Shown one piece after another: positions 1 to 6,915 of a DNA stretch of 64,000 bases. How positions within the stretch are numbered: position 1 is the stretch's first letter; each line of letters starts with the position of its first letter. Location: positions 62,001 to 126,000 of the forward strand of contig DVGW01000013.1 of assembly GCA_018712515.1 (NCBI GenBank). Reading direction: 5' to 3'. The position numbers and the translations under genes are program-made. Below the pieces are notes generated by a model. The model made no database searches and was not told the DNA's origin. It saw nothing but the letters and a program-made list of their open reading frames with translations. This DNA is from Aphodovivens avicola (GTDB lineage: Bacteria; Actinomycetota; Coriobacteriia; Coriobacteriales; Eggerthellaceae).

Positions 1-329
1 TCGAGCGTCAGCACGACGTCGGCGATGTCGGACGCCTGGTCGCCGATGCGCTCGAGGTCGCCCACCATCTTGAGCGCGGCGCCCACGCGGCGCAGGTCGC
101 CGGCGACCACCGGCTGCTGCATCAGCAGCAGCTTCAGGCACAGGCTCTCGATGTCGCGCTCGAAGTTGTCGATCTCGTCGTCGTTGGCGAGGATCTCGCG
201 CGCCTTGGCCACATCGCGCGTGGAGAGCACCTCCACCGCCGCCATCAGCGCCGATTCGGTCGCCGTGGCCATGCCCTTGAGCTGCTCGTTGAGCAGGTCA
301 AGCTGCGAATCGAACCTTGCACGAGCCAT
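1..329 (-). CDS. phoU: PhoU phosphate-signalling regulator (3' end outside window)
   Basis: The visible 109 residues begin MARARFDSQLDLLNEQL and contain the PhoU helical pattern, including RRVGAALKMVGDLERIGDQASDIA, where E/D-x3-D metal-contact positions recur. PhoU is a cytoplasmic protein that links the Pst transporter to the PhoR kinase and restrains phosphate uptake. The gene starts only 5 nt after the pstB stop, so the two are co-transcribed. The C-terminal half lies beyond position 1. The ribosome site (GGGTGATC) is weak, which suggests translational coupling to pstB. Confidence 0.93.
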   Translation of the reverse strand, partial: MARARFDSQLDLLNEQLKGMATATESALMAAVEVLSTRDVAKAREILANDDEIDNFERDIESLCLKLLLMQQPVVAGDLRRVGAALKMVGDLERIGDQASDIADVVLTL

Positions 330-334
330 GGGGA

Positions 335-1159
335 TCACCCGAACCTTCCCGTGATGTAGTCTTCGGTGCGTTTGTCGGAGGGGTTGCTGAACAGCTTCTC
401 GGTGTCGTCGAACTCCACCAGATCGCCCAGCAGGAAGTAGGCGCATTTGTCGGACACGCGGGCGGCCTGCTGCATGTTGTGCGTGACCATGACCACTGTG
501 TAGTCCTTCTTGAGCTCCACGGCCAGCTCCTCGATGCGGCTGGTGGACAGCGGATCGAGGGCGCTGGTGGCCTCGTCCATCAGCAGGACGTCGGGCTCGA
601 CCGCCAGCGCGCGGGCGATGCACAGGCGCTGCTGCTGGCCGCCGGAAAGCGCCAGCGCGCTGTCCTTCAGACGGTCCTTCACCTCGTCGAAGATCGCCGC
701 CTTGCGCAGTGCGGTCTCGACGATCTCGTCGAGCTTGTCCTTGCTCTTGGTGCCGTGCGTGCGCGGGCCGAACGCGACGTTGTCATAGACGCTCATCGGG
801 AAGGGGTTGGCCTTCTGGAACACCATGCCGATGCGCTTGCGCAGCAGGTTGACGTCCATTTCCTTGCCGTAGATCTCTTCGCCGTCGAGCGTGACGGAGC
901 CTTCGATGCGGCATCCGTTGACCATGTCGTTCATGCGGTTGAGCGTGCGCAGCAGCGTCGACTTGCCGCAACCCGACGGGCCGATGAACGCCGTGATCTG
1001 GTTCTCGGGGATGTCCATGTTGATGCCGTGGAGCGCATGGAACTCGCCGTAGTACAGGTCGAGGTCCTTCACGGTCATCTTGATGGAAGCCGGAGCGTCT
1101 TCATGCGATCCCTCGTACGCCACCTTGTCCACGATACCCTGGAGGCTGGCTTCTACCAT
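335..1159 (-). CDS. pstB: Phosphate ABC transporter ATP-binding protein PstB
   Basis: This 274-residue protein is the cytoplasmic ATPase that powers PstSCA phosphate import. It has Walker A GPSGCGKST (about residues 60-68), Q-loop QKANPFP, signature LSGGQQQR, Walker B LLMDEATSALDP and the switch histidine in MVTHNMQQ. The phrase TLNRMNDM is typical of PstB. The length is slightly above the usual 250-260 because of a short N-terminal extension. An AAAGGA ribosome site precedes the ATG. It is followed by phoU. pstS, pstC and pstA are not upstream, where a 1-kb non-coding stretch lies, so the membrane subunits must be elsewhere in the genome. Confidence 0.97.
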   Translation of the reverse strand: MVEASLQGIVDKVAYEGSHEDAPASIKMTVKDLDLYYGEFHALHGINMDIPENQITAFIGPSGCGKSTLLRTLNRMNDMVNGCRIEGSVTLDGEEIYGKEMDVNLLRKRIGMVFQKANPFPMSVYDNVAFGPRTHGTKSKDKLDEIVETALRKAAIFDEVKDRLKDSALALSGGQQQRLCIARALAVEPDVLLMDEATSALDPLSTSRIEELAVELKKDYTVVMVTHNMQQAARVSDKCAYFLLGDLVEFDDTEKLFSNPSDKRTEDYITGRFG

Positions 1160-1431
1160 TCATTCGTCCTTTCGCTTCGTTCCTCGGCATGAGCGCATGG
1201 CGGAGGGTCGCGTCGCGGTTGCGCGGCGCTGCGGCATGCGGAATCCGCGCGCCGAACCGCACAAGGCGCACGACGATCCCGTCGGCGCTCATCGCCGATA
1301 GAGAACTCTATGGGGTTCGAATTAAGGAGAAGTCAGGCGGAGGTCAAATCTTTGCAAAACCGGACACGACGCAAGGGCGGCAAGGGCGTAAGGGCGTCAA
1401 CGGCACAAGGGCGGCAAGAGCTTTCGCGGAA

Positions 1432-1667
1432 CCCCAAATAACGCATTTTTTGGATATCTCAGCCAAAAATGACGATAGTTGGGGCGAAGCCCCCCGGAGA
1501 GGCGATTTCTTGGGCAATTGGGAACGCAGAGGCTCCCCCAACTTGAGTGCGCTAGCATTTCCGCAGGTCAGAAAAGTGTCGCAAATCGAGAATTGGGCGC
1601 TCGTCGACCCAGCGCCCCAACTAACGTAAAAAATGACTTCGATATCCAAAAAATGCGTTATTCGGGG
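1432..1667. repeat. MITE-like element with about 55-bp imperfect terminal inverted repeats
   Basis: The outer 22 bp are a perfect inverted pair: AATAACGCATTTTTTGG plus ATATC at 1437-1458 mirrors 1641-1662. The similarity continues inward, with AGTTGGGGCG (1477-1486) against CGCCCCAACT (1613-1622), and outward by four C/G. About 125 bp of unrelated sequence lies between the arms. There is no convincing gene inside. The remainder of the pstB upstream spacer (1160-1431 and 1668-1758) shows no other clear feature. It may be a non-autonomous element or a large RNA hairpin. Confidence 0.6.
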
Positions 1668-1758
1668 GTGCGATGCGGCGCAGCAGGACATAACAAGAAC
1701 CTCGGCATCCACGCAAACCCTCCCGTAGCCGAGCGCGAGGCGGTGCAGCAGCACGCAA

Positions 1759-2084
1759 CAAGGACTCTCAGCCGTGCGCGATGGAGGGCCGCAGAAAGGA
1801 TCGCAGCTTTGCGCGATGAAAAGTCGCGACGGCAGCGAGGTCTCACGACCATGCGCGATGAGGGATCGCAGTGAGGCATCGCACCCGTACGCGATAAAGA
1901 GCCATAGCAAAGACTCTCAGCCATGTGCGATGAGGGGTCGTAGCGGGGGCCCTCGGCTTCGCGAGACAACGAGCCGCAGTGAGGACTCTCCGCTTTGCGC
2001 GACAATGGGTCCTGGTGAGGACTTGCAGCTATGTGCGTTGAACGTGTGGCGAAGAGTCGCCTATGCGCGACAAGGGATTGCAGT
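1759..2084. repeat. Degenerate tandem repeats, about 9 units of 36 bp
   Basis: Units begin roughly TGAGGACTCTCAGCC, continue ATGCGCGATGAGGG and end TCGCAG. Most are exactly 36 bp and two or three carry small length changes. Because 36 is a multiple of three, open frames on both strands show a 12-residue periodicity, but codon use and composition do not look like a real protein. Copies differ at many positions, so the array is old or under relaxed constraint. It is not CRISPR-like, since there are no unique spacers between conserved repeats. Confidence 0.7.
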
Positions 2085-2137
2085 AAATTCGGGCGGAGAG
2101 CCGCGGCGATGCGCGGCGCGGCTCTTCGCCGCAAAAG

Positions 2138-2611
2138 TTACGCGCGAACGGAGCTGTAGATCGTGCAGATGCGATTGCCGTCCTCGTCAGTGCGGTACGC
2201 CTCGAAGTCGGCGACGTCCCCGCGCGGGAAGTCGGGACCGTAGATGATGTCCCATGCCGCGTTCATCGTATCGGGCGTCACGTCGAAGCGCGCGTACGTG
2301 CCAGCGGGGATGGTGAACTCGACCATGCCCTCGGGCACGGCGCCCTCAGCGGGGCAGCCGACGATGGCGTCGTACTCCCACACGCTGTAGTCGTAATTGC
2401 AGTAGATGGCGTAGATGTCGAACGGCTCGGACGCGCGGCCCTCGATCTCGTTGATGCGGCCTTCGGGCGTAAGCCCCTGACCCATCGGAGCGCCGAGCAT
2501 CGCGCGCCACAGGTTGGGAATCTTCAGGCTGCACTCGCCGGTGGTCGACTCGATACGGTCGCACATGCCCACCACACGCGTTTCGGGAAACTCGACGAGC
2601 TTGTACTCCAT
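2138..2611 (-). CDS. GyrI-like / AraC-effector-binding domain protein
   Basis: This 157-residue cytoplasmic protein starts MEYKLVEFPETRVVGM, the usual opening strand of the GyrI-like (Cass2, SOUL-type) small-molecule binding fold. It ends with the pattern ...DVADFEAYRT..., also seen in this family. The middle section has IPAGTYARFDV, the typical loop preceding the second half of the fold. Stand-alone members bind hydrophobic or cationic ligands, inhibit gyrase poisoning, or hydrolyse toxic compounds; which applies here cannot be told. It is monocistronic, with non-coding sequence on both sides. The family assignment is fairly firm and the function is open. Confidence 0.75.
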   Translation of the reverse strand: MEYKLVEFPETRVVGMCDRIESTTGECSLKIPNLWRAMLGAPMGQGLTPEGRINEIEGRASEPFDIYAIYCNYDYSVWEYDAIVGCPAEGAVPEGMVEFTIPAGTYARFDVTPDTMNAAWDIIYGPDFPRGDVADFEAYRTDEDGNRICTIYSSVRA

Positions 2612-2919
2612 GATGGCCTCGCTTTCCTCGAGATGCCGCCGGGCTGCGGCGCTACCCTTCTATTGTAGCGCGCCGGCCGGCGCGAAGCTCGGGACGGGAG
2701 AAAGCGAAGCGGGACGGCGCAGGCGTTCGGCAGCGCGCAGCGGCGCGAGGTCAGCAACGACGCGCACTCGGCGATGGCGGGCTCAGCGACGCCCTGCGGA
2801 TGCGCGCGCTCGGCGACACCCTGCGAGTGCACGTTCGACAGCGAAACACGCTCGATGACATGCGCTCAGCGTCATCCCGAAGCAGCATCGGCAGACGACG
2901 GATCCCGCCGCATCACGCG
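2612..2919. other. Spacer with short direct repeats, no gene
   Basis: Between the GyrI-like gene and the EamA transporter there is about 300 bp without a convincing gene. It contains two near-copies of a phrase CTCRGCGACRCCCTGCG about 27 bp apart (near 2785 and 2811). No promoter or terminator stands out. Confidence 0.5.
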
Positions 2920-3858
2920 CTAGGAGCTCGCGCCGCGCCTCTCCGAGAGGAACAGGCCGACGATGGTGAGTGACACGCCCAGGACGATGCGCCAGGTGAG
3001 CGGCTCGCCGAGCACGGCGACGGAGCAGGCGACCGTGACGACGGGCACGAGGTAGATGTAGGCGCTTGTGCTCACCACGCCGATGATGCGGGCGGCGGCG
3101 CTCCATGTGGCATAGCAGGCCGCCGACGCCACGAAACCCAGAAACGCCAGGTTCGCCAGCATCACCGGGTCGAGCAGGCCGGCAAGCCCCGCGCCGTCGG
3201 CGCCCTGGCCGAAGCCCATGATCGGCAGGAACGGCAGCATGAACACCAAGCCCCACAGGAAGGTGCGCTTGGTGCTGGCGACGACCGGCAGCCCCAGCCG
3301 CTCGATGCGGCGCACCAACGTGGAGTAGATCGCCCACGCCACCGCCGCGAGCAACGCGAGGAGGCAGCCCTCCAGCCCCAGGCCTCCCGCCTCGGCGCCT
3401 TCGAAGCTGATGAGCGCAATGCCGCCGATCGCCAACGTGAATCCGGCAAAGAAGCGGCCGCCGACCCGCTCCTCCCGCGTAACGAACGATGCGATGAGAG
3501 CGATGAACAGCGGCGACACCGCCACGATGACGCCGACGTTGGAAGCGCTGGTCATGGTGAGCGCGATGTTCTCCATGAAGAAGTACAGCGTGACGCCCGT
3601 GGCGCCGGCGGCGGCGAACAACGCCTCGGTGCGCCAGCCCATGAAGGGCGTGACTTTGCGATGCAGGATGCACAGCGCGCAGAATCCCAACGCAAAGCGC
3701 AGGAAGAGGATCTCGATGGGAGATGCGACGGTGAGCAGCACCTTCGTCGAGACGAACGTGATGCCCCACACGAGCACCGTGGCGCCGGCAAGCAGATGTC
3801 CGCGTGCCTTGCCCGCGCCCGGCGCGCCCGTCTCCGTCATCTCCGTTGCGCCCGCCAT
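2920..3858 (-). CDS. EamA/DMT-family exporter
   Basis: This 312-residue inner-membrane protein has two EamA repeats and about ten hydrophobic helices. It opens with GHLLAGATVLVWGITFVSTKVLL, the conserved first helix of the drug/metabolite transporter family, and the second repeat starts near LLALLAAVAWAIYSTLVRR. The chosen ATG has AAGGAG eight bases upstream; longer in-frame starts lack this and would add an atypical N-terminus. The substrate is unknown; relatives export amino acids or other small metabolites. A close paralogue lies at 28837-29736. It is divergent from the sigma factor gene. Confidence 0.88.
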   Translation of the reverse strand: MAGATEMTETGAPGAGKARGHLLAGATVLVWGITFVSTKVLLTVASPIEILFLRFALGFCALCILHRKVTPFMGWRTEALFAAAGATGVTLYFFMENIALTMTSASNVGVIVAVSPLFIALIASFVTREERVGGRFFAGFTLAIGGIALISFEGAEAGGLGLEGCLLALLAAVAWAIYSTLVRRIERLGLPVVASTKRTFLWGLVFMLPFLPIMGFGQGADGAGLAGLLDPVMLANLAFLGFVASAACYATWSAAARIIGVVSTSAYIYLVPVVTVACSVAVLGEPLTWRIVLGVSLTIVGLFLSERRGASS

Positions 3859-3979
3859 GTCGCCGTCTCCTTGCATCCCCTTCGTTTGCCGCAGCATATT
3901 GTAGGGCAACGGATCCGGACGGATCCTGCCTTCAGGGAACAAATCGAGCATGTACCGCATGTTAGGATGCGAGGAGGTG

Positions 3980-4819
3980 ATGAGACTCGTGAAGCACATC
4001 GAAACAGACCCCGCACCGCGTGGCAGGCTGCAACTCAAGACCGAAACGCGTGCGGCGCCAGAAGCCGATCCCGCGCCGTCCGCAGAACGGCGACTCCAAC
4101 CCATTCCACAAGCCCCGCGATCGCCGGAGTTCATGGAGCGCGCGATGAACGCGCATGGGGCGTCGGTCTATCGGCTCGCGCTCAACCAGACGCGCTCGCC
4201 CCACGATGCGGAGGACGTGTCCCAAGACGTGTTCCTGCGGCTGCTGCGGGACAAGACGGTTTTCGTTGATGACGGGCACTTGAAGGCGTGGCTTTTGCGC
4301 GTGACGATCAACCGCTGCCTCGAGGTTCGCCGCTCCGCTTGGCGACGGCGTGCGGTGATCGGAGCCGACGAGGAGTGGGCGACGCTCGAAGCTGTCGCGG
4401 ACGGGGATCCCGCCGATGATCCCGAAGCGCGCGCCCTTGCCGCCCTGGCGAAAAGCCCTGTTTGGAAGGCGATGCAGCAATTGCCGGAAGCATGGCGGCT
4501 CGCCGTCCACCTGCACCACGTCGAAGGTTACTCGACCGAAGAGATCGCCCAGCTCACACATTGCAAAGCCGCGACCGTCCGTACGCGCCTGCATCGAGCA
4601 CGCAAGAAACTGCGCGATGCCTTGGCGAACGCGGAGAAAGCAGATTCGGCGAGAGAGCCGGCTTGTCAAGGACAAGCGCGCATTTCGGCAAGCCGCCCTT
4701 CCACGAAACGCGAAGGCGTCGGCGGAATGCATGCCGCGCCATCGAAGACAGTCTATCGAGCCACAAAGGAGGTGGCCTCAGATGAGAAACCAACCGAGCC
4801 AGCCTGGAACGCTGGATGA
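3980..4819 (+). CDS. ECF-type RNA polymerase sigma factor
   Basis: The protein has region 2 (YRLALNQTRSPHDAEDVSQDVFLRLLRD) and region 4 (LPEAWRLAVHLHHVEGYSTEEIAQL followed by KAATVRTRLHRARKKL), with no sigma-1 or sigma-3 domain, as in extracytoplasmic-function sigma factors. The start is uncertain. AGGAGG at 3972-3977 is close to this ATG and better spaced for a GTG at 3989; an ATG at 3950 is also in frame. About 60 residues beyond region 4 are basic and poorly structured, and their coding sequence overlaps the next gene by 38 nt. The overlap couples it to the anti-sigma factor downstream. A GGAAC upstream (3936-3940) could be a self-recognised -35 element, which is speculative. Confidence 0.9.
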   Translation: MRLVKHIETDPAPRGRLQLKTETRAAPEADPAPSAERRLQPIPQAPRSPEFMERAMNAHGASVYRLALNQTRSPHDAEDVSQDVFLRLLRDKTVFVDDGHLKAWLLRVTINRCLEVRRSAWRRRAVIGADEEWATLEAVADGDPADDPEARALAALAKSPVWKAMQQLPEAWRLAVHLHHVEGYSTEEIAQLTHCKAATVRTRLHRARKKLRDALANAEKADSAREPACQGQARISASRPSTKREGVGGMHAAPSKTVYRATKEVASDEKPTEPAWNAG

Positions 4820-6053
4820 GTATGCCGAGCTGATGGACGGCATCGACATGCCCCAAGGCGTGAGGCGCGCCGTGATGACCAAGGCGCGTGAAGCCGAAGC
4901 GAGCGCCGAGGCGGTAAGCGCCCAAGCGGCGAGCAACCGCGCTGCGCGTAATTCGTCTCTGCCGGCATCCGAAAGGCAGGCGCGCATCGTGGACGGCGCC
5001 GTCCAAAACAGCGCGTCTTCTCACGCCGAGCGTGACGCTTCGCCTGTTCAGCATGCAAAGCCTACGTGCCGGATCGCGCCGCGCCGCACGCGAAGCCGCT
5101 GGATAGGCATCGCTGCCTGCCTGGTGCTCGCAATGGGCATCGGAGCGCTCGCGTTGGCCGTCGGCCCGTTTGCAGCGCAGCACGATACCGCGCGGGAAGG
5201 CACGGGCAGCGGCCTTGTCTCCTCCGATGCACTGCCCGAGGGCAACTTCTTCACGCTAGCCGCCTACGCAGACGAAGCAAGCCGACCCGCCGATGCCGGA
5301 ACAACCATCGATTTGGACGCGAGAGGCATCCGCCCCGTCAACTACAACAACGCATGGATCGATCCGGAAACCGGCGAGCAAGCCGACGGACGCGCATTCG
5401 CCGGCATGAAAGCCGGCATGAACGCCAGCGTCGTCGGCAACAGCGTCGAGACGGTCACCTATTCCATCGAGGGCGAGGGGGCGTACCTGGAAACGATATC
5501 GGACGATCTTCTCGCACAGGAAGAGATCGACGCTTTCCGGGAAGGAAAAACCGACATTCTAGAGCACGCCAACCTTCAACGATCCAAATCCTTCACTCTC
5601 GACTACGACGACGTCGCACTCGAAAACGGCATGCAGGTCAGCGACGTCCCCGCTATCCTCAGCATCTATCTGAAGGTGCCCGTGCCCGACGAGACGCTCT
5701 CCAACTGGGACGTCGCCCTCTCCACCGAAGACTTTGCCGCCGGACGCACTGCCAGCATGAACGCTAGCGCCGCGCTCGACATTGCAGGTTCCGAGGTCCT
5801 CGCCACCTGCAAGCTCTCCATTACCGCGACGTTCACCGACGGCAGCGTGCAAACCAAGACGTACGCCATCGGCCTGATCCCTGACTACGAGCAGCGCATC
5901 ACCGACTACTGGAACGCCGTCAACGAAAGCGGCTACGACTACGAACTCGCGATGGTCAACGACGAGGAACCGTCCGACGAGGCCCGCGCCAAGGCAGAAG
6001 CCGGCCCTGAAGAGCCCGCCCTCTACACGCTGACGGAGATCGCGGAATCCTAA
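4782..6053 (+). CDS. Membrane-anchored anti-sigma factor with large extracytoplasmic domain
   Basis: This 423-residue protein is translated from an ATG with an ideal AAAGGAGGT site inside the end of the sigma gene. Residues 1-107 are hydrophilic and cytoplasmic (LDEYAELMDGIDMPQGVRRAVMTKA resembles a sigma-binding helical segment). Residues 108-128 form one transmembrane helix, and about 290 residues face outside. The outer part has no family I recognise; it contains NYNNAWIDPETGEQADGRAF and repeated acidic stretches. By position and topology it should hold the sigma factor at the membrane until an envelope signal releases it. No zinc-binding HxxxCxxC motif is seen, so it is not a ZAS-type anti-sigma. 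Confidence 0.8.
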   Translation: MRNQPSQPGTLDEYAELMDGIDMPQGVRRAVMTKAREAEASAEAVSAQAASNRAARNSSLPASERQARIVDGAVQNSASSHAERDASPVQHAKPTCRIAPRRTRSRWIGIAACLVLAMGIGALALAVGPFAAQHDTAREGTGSGLVSSDALPEGNFFTLAAYADEASRPADAGTTIDLDARGIRPVNYNNAWIDPETGEQADGRAFAGMKAGMNASVVGNSVETVTYSIEGEGAYLETISDDLLAQEEIDAFREGKTDILEHANLQRSKSFTLDYDDVALENGMQVSDVPAILSIYLKVPVPDETLSNWDVALSTEDFAAGRTASMNASAALDIAGSEVLATCKLSITATFTDGSVQTKTYAIGLIPDYEQRITDYWNAVNESGYDYELAMVNDEEPSDEARAKAEAGPEEPALYTLTEIAES

Positions 6054-6063
6054 GCCCACTGGA

Positions 6064-6094
6064 ATGAGAAAAAGTGACTGTCCCTTTTTCTCAT
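6064..6094. repeat. REP-like 31-bp palindrome, copy 1
   Basis: ATGAGAAAAAG and CTTTTTCTCAT form a perfect 11-bp inverted pair around a 9-nt centre TGACTGTCC. The same 31-bp sequence recurs at 9889, 9931, 13738 and 51085. It lies 10 bp after the anti-sigma stop codon and could act as a terminator in either direction. Confidence 0.9.
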
Positions 6095-6915
6095 CCGGGC
6101 GACGGATGCGCGCCCCACCTCGCCTCGAACAGGTCGGCAGCGCGTTCTCCGAGCGGGCGGGCGTGCTTGCATCGCAGGTCGATCGGCATGGGAAAGCCTC
6201 CCATCTCCCGGACTTTGGTTTCTTTGTTCAGGAAATGGGAGGCGGTTTATTAGTACCCCCCCCCTTTTTTTTTCACTTCGATCCTCCAGCTGACGTCCGG
6301 TCTTCGCGCAATCGCTCTTTACCGAACGTTCTCCCGACTTTTTCGGAAATCGTCCGATAAAGAGCTTTCTCTTGTCGTCGTGCGATTTCTTTTGAAGAAG
6401 GGCTTGGCCTGACCTGGCATTTTTCCGAATACGATTGCGACGCGATCGCGCGTATGGCTACTCGGACTCCTGATGGCCGCTCTCTGCCGAAGTATTTTCG
6501 AAAAAAGTAGAACTACCGTCGCTTTAGAGCACTCTTCGCGAGATTGCACTCTATTCGCGAGGGTTTGGAGGGGTCATCGGGCTCAAGAGTCCCCTTCCGT
6601 AGATGGCTGCACTCTATTCGCGAGGTTTTGGCGCTCGAAACGCGTCGCGCTGCCAAAAACGCTCGTTTAGTGTGCGGCCTTTTCCGAAAGCGCGGCACCT
6701 CTCAAAAGGAGAAGGGACGTGACCTGCGCTTTTGCAGATCGCATCCCTTCGATCGCTCTTGAACGGGCACGGAAGGCGCTTCCGACGCGCTCTATTCGAG
6801 CAAATTTGCCGCGCGAGGCAGCTTGGTGCCGTCAAATCGGCGCGAATAGTGCGCGCCGACCCAACCCTACACCGCCACGACAACCCCCTCCTACACCGCC
6901 ACGCCGACGCTCCTC
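6095..6915. other. Long spacer between convergent genes, with dispersed short repeats
   Basis: No credible gene is seen. Contents: a small hairpin ATGGGA-AAGCC-TCCCAT (near 6188-6204), an unusual C9T9 run (6256-6273), and at least three copies of GCACTC(TA)TTCGCGAG at 6529-6542, 6546-6561 and 6609-6624. A partial copy is near 6789-6800 and an inverted copy at 6841-6852. Both flanking genes end here, so the repeats are unlikely to be promoter operators; an unannotated small RNA or decayed element is possible. Confidence 0.55.

Noticed and set aside
1759..2084. CRISPR array
   Set aside because: The 36-bp units are themselves the variable repeats with no unique spacers between them, and no cas genes are near.
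1344..2134. Short open frames on either strand in the pstB upstream spacer
   Set aside because: They consist of the inverted repeat and tandem repeats, have no ribosome sites and match no family.
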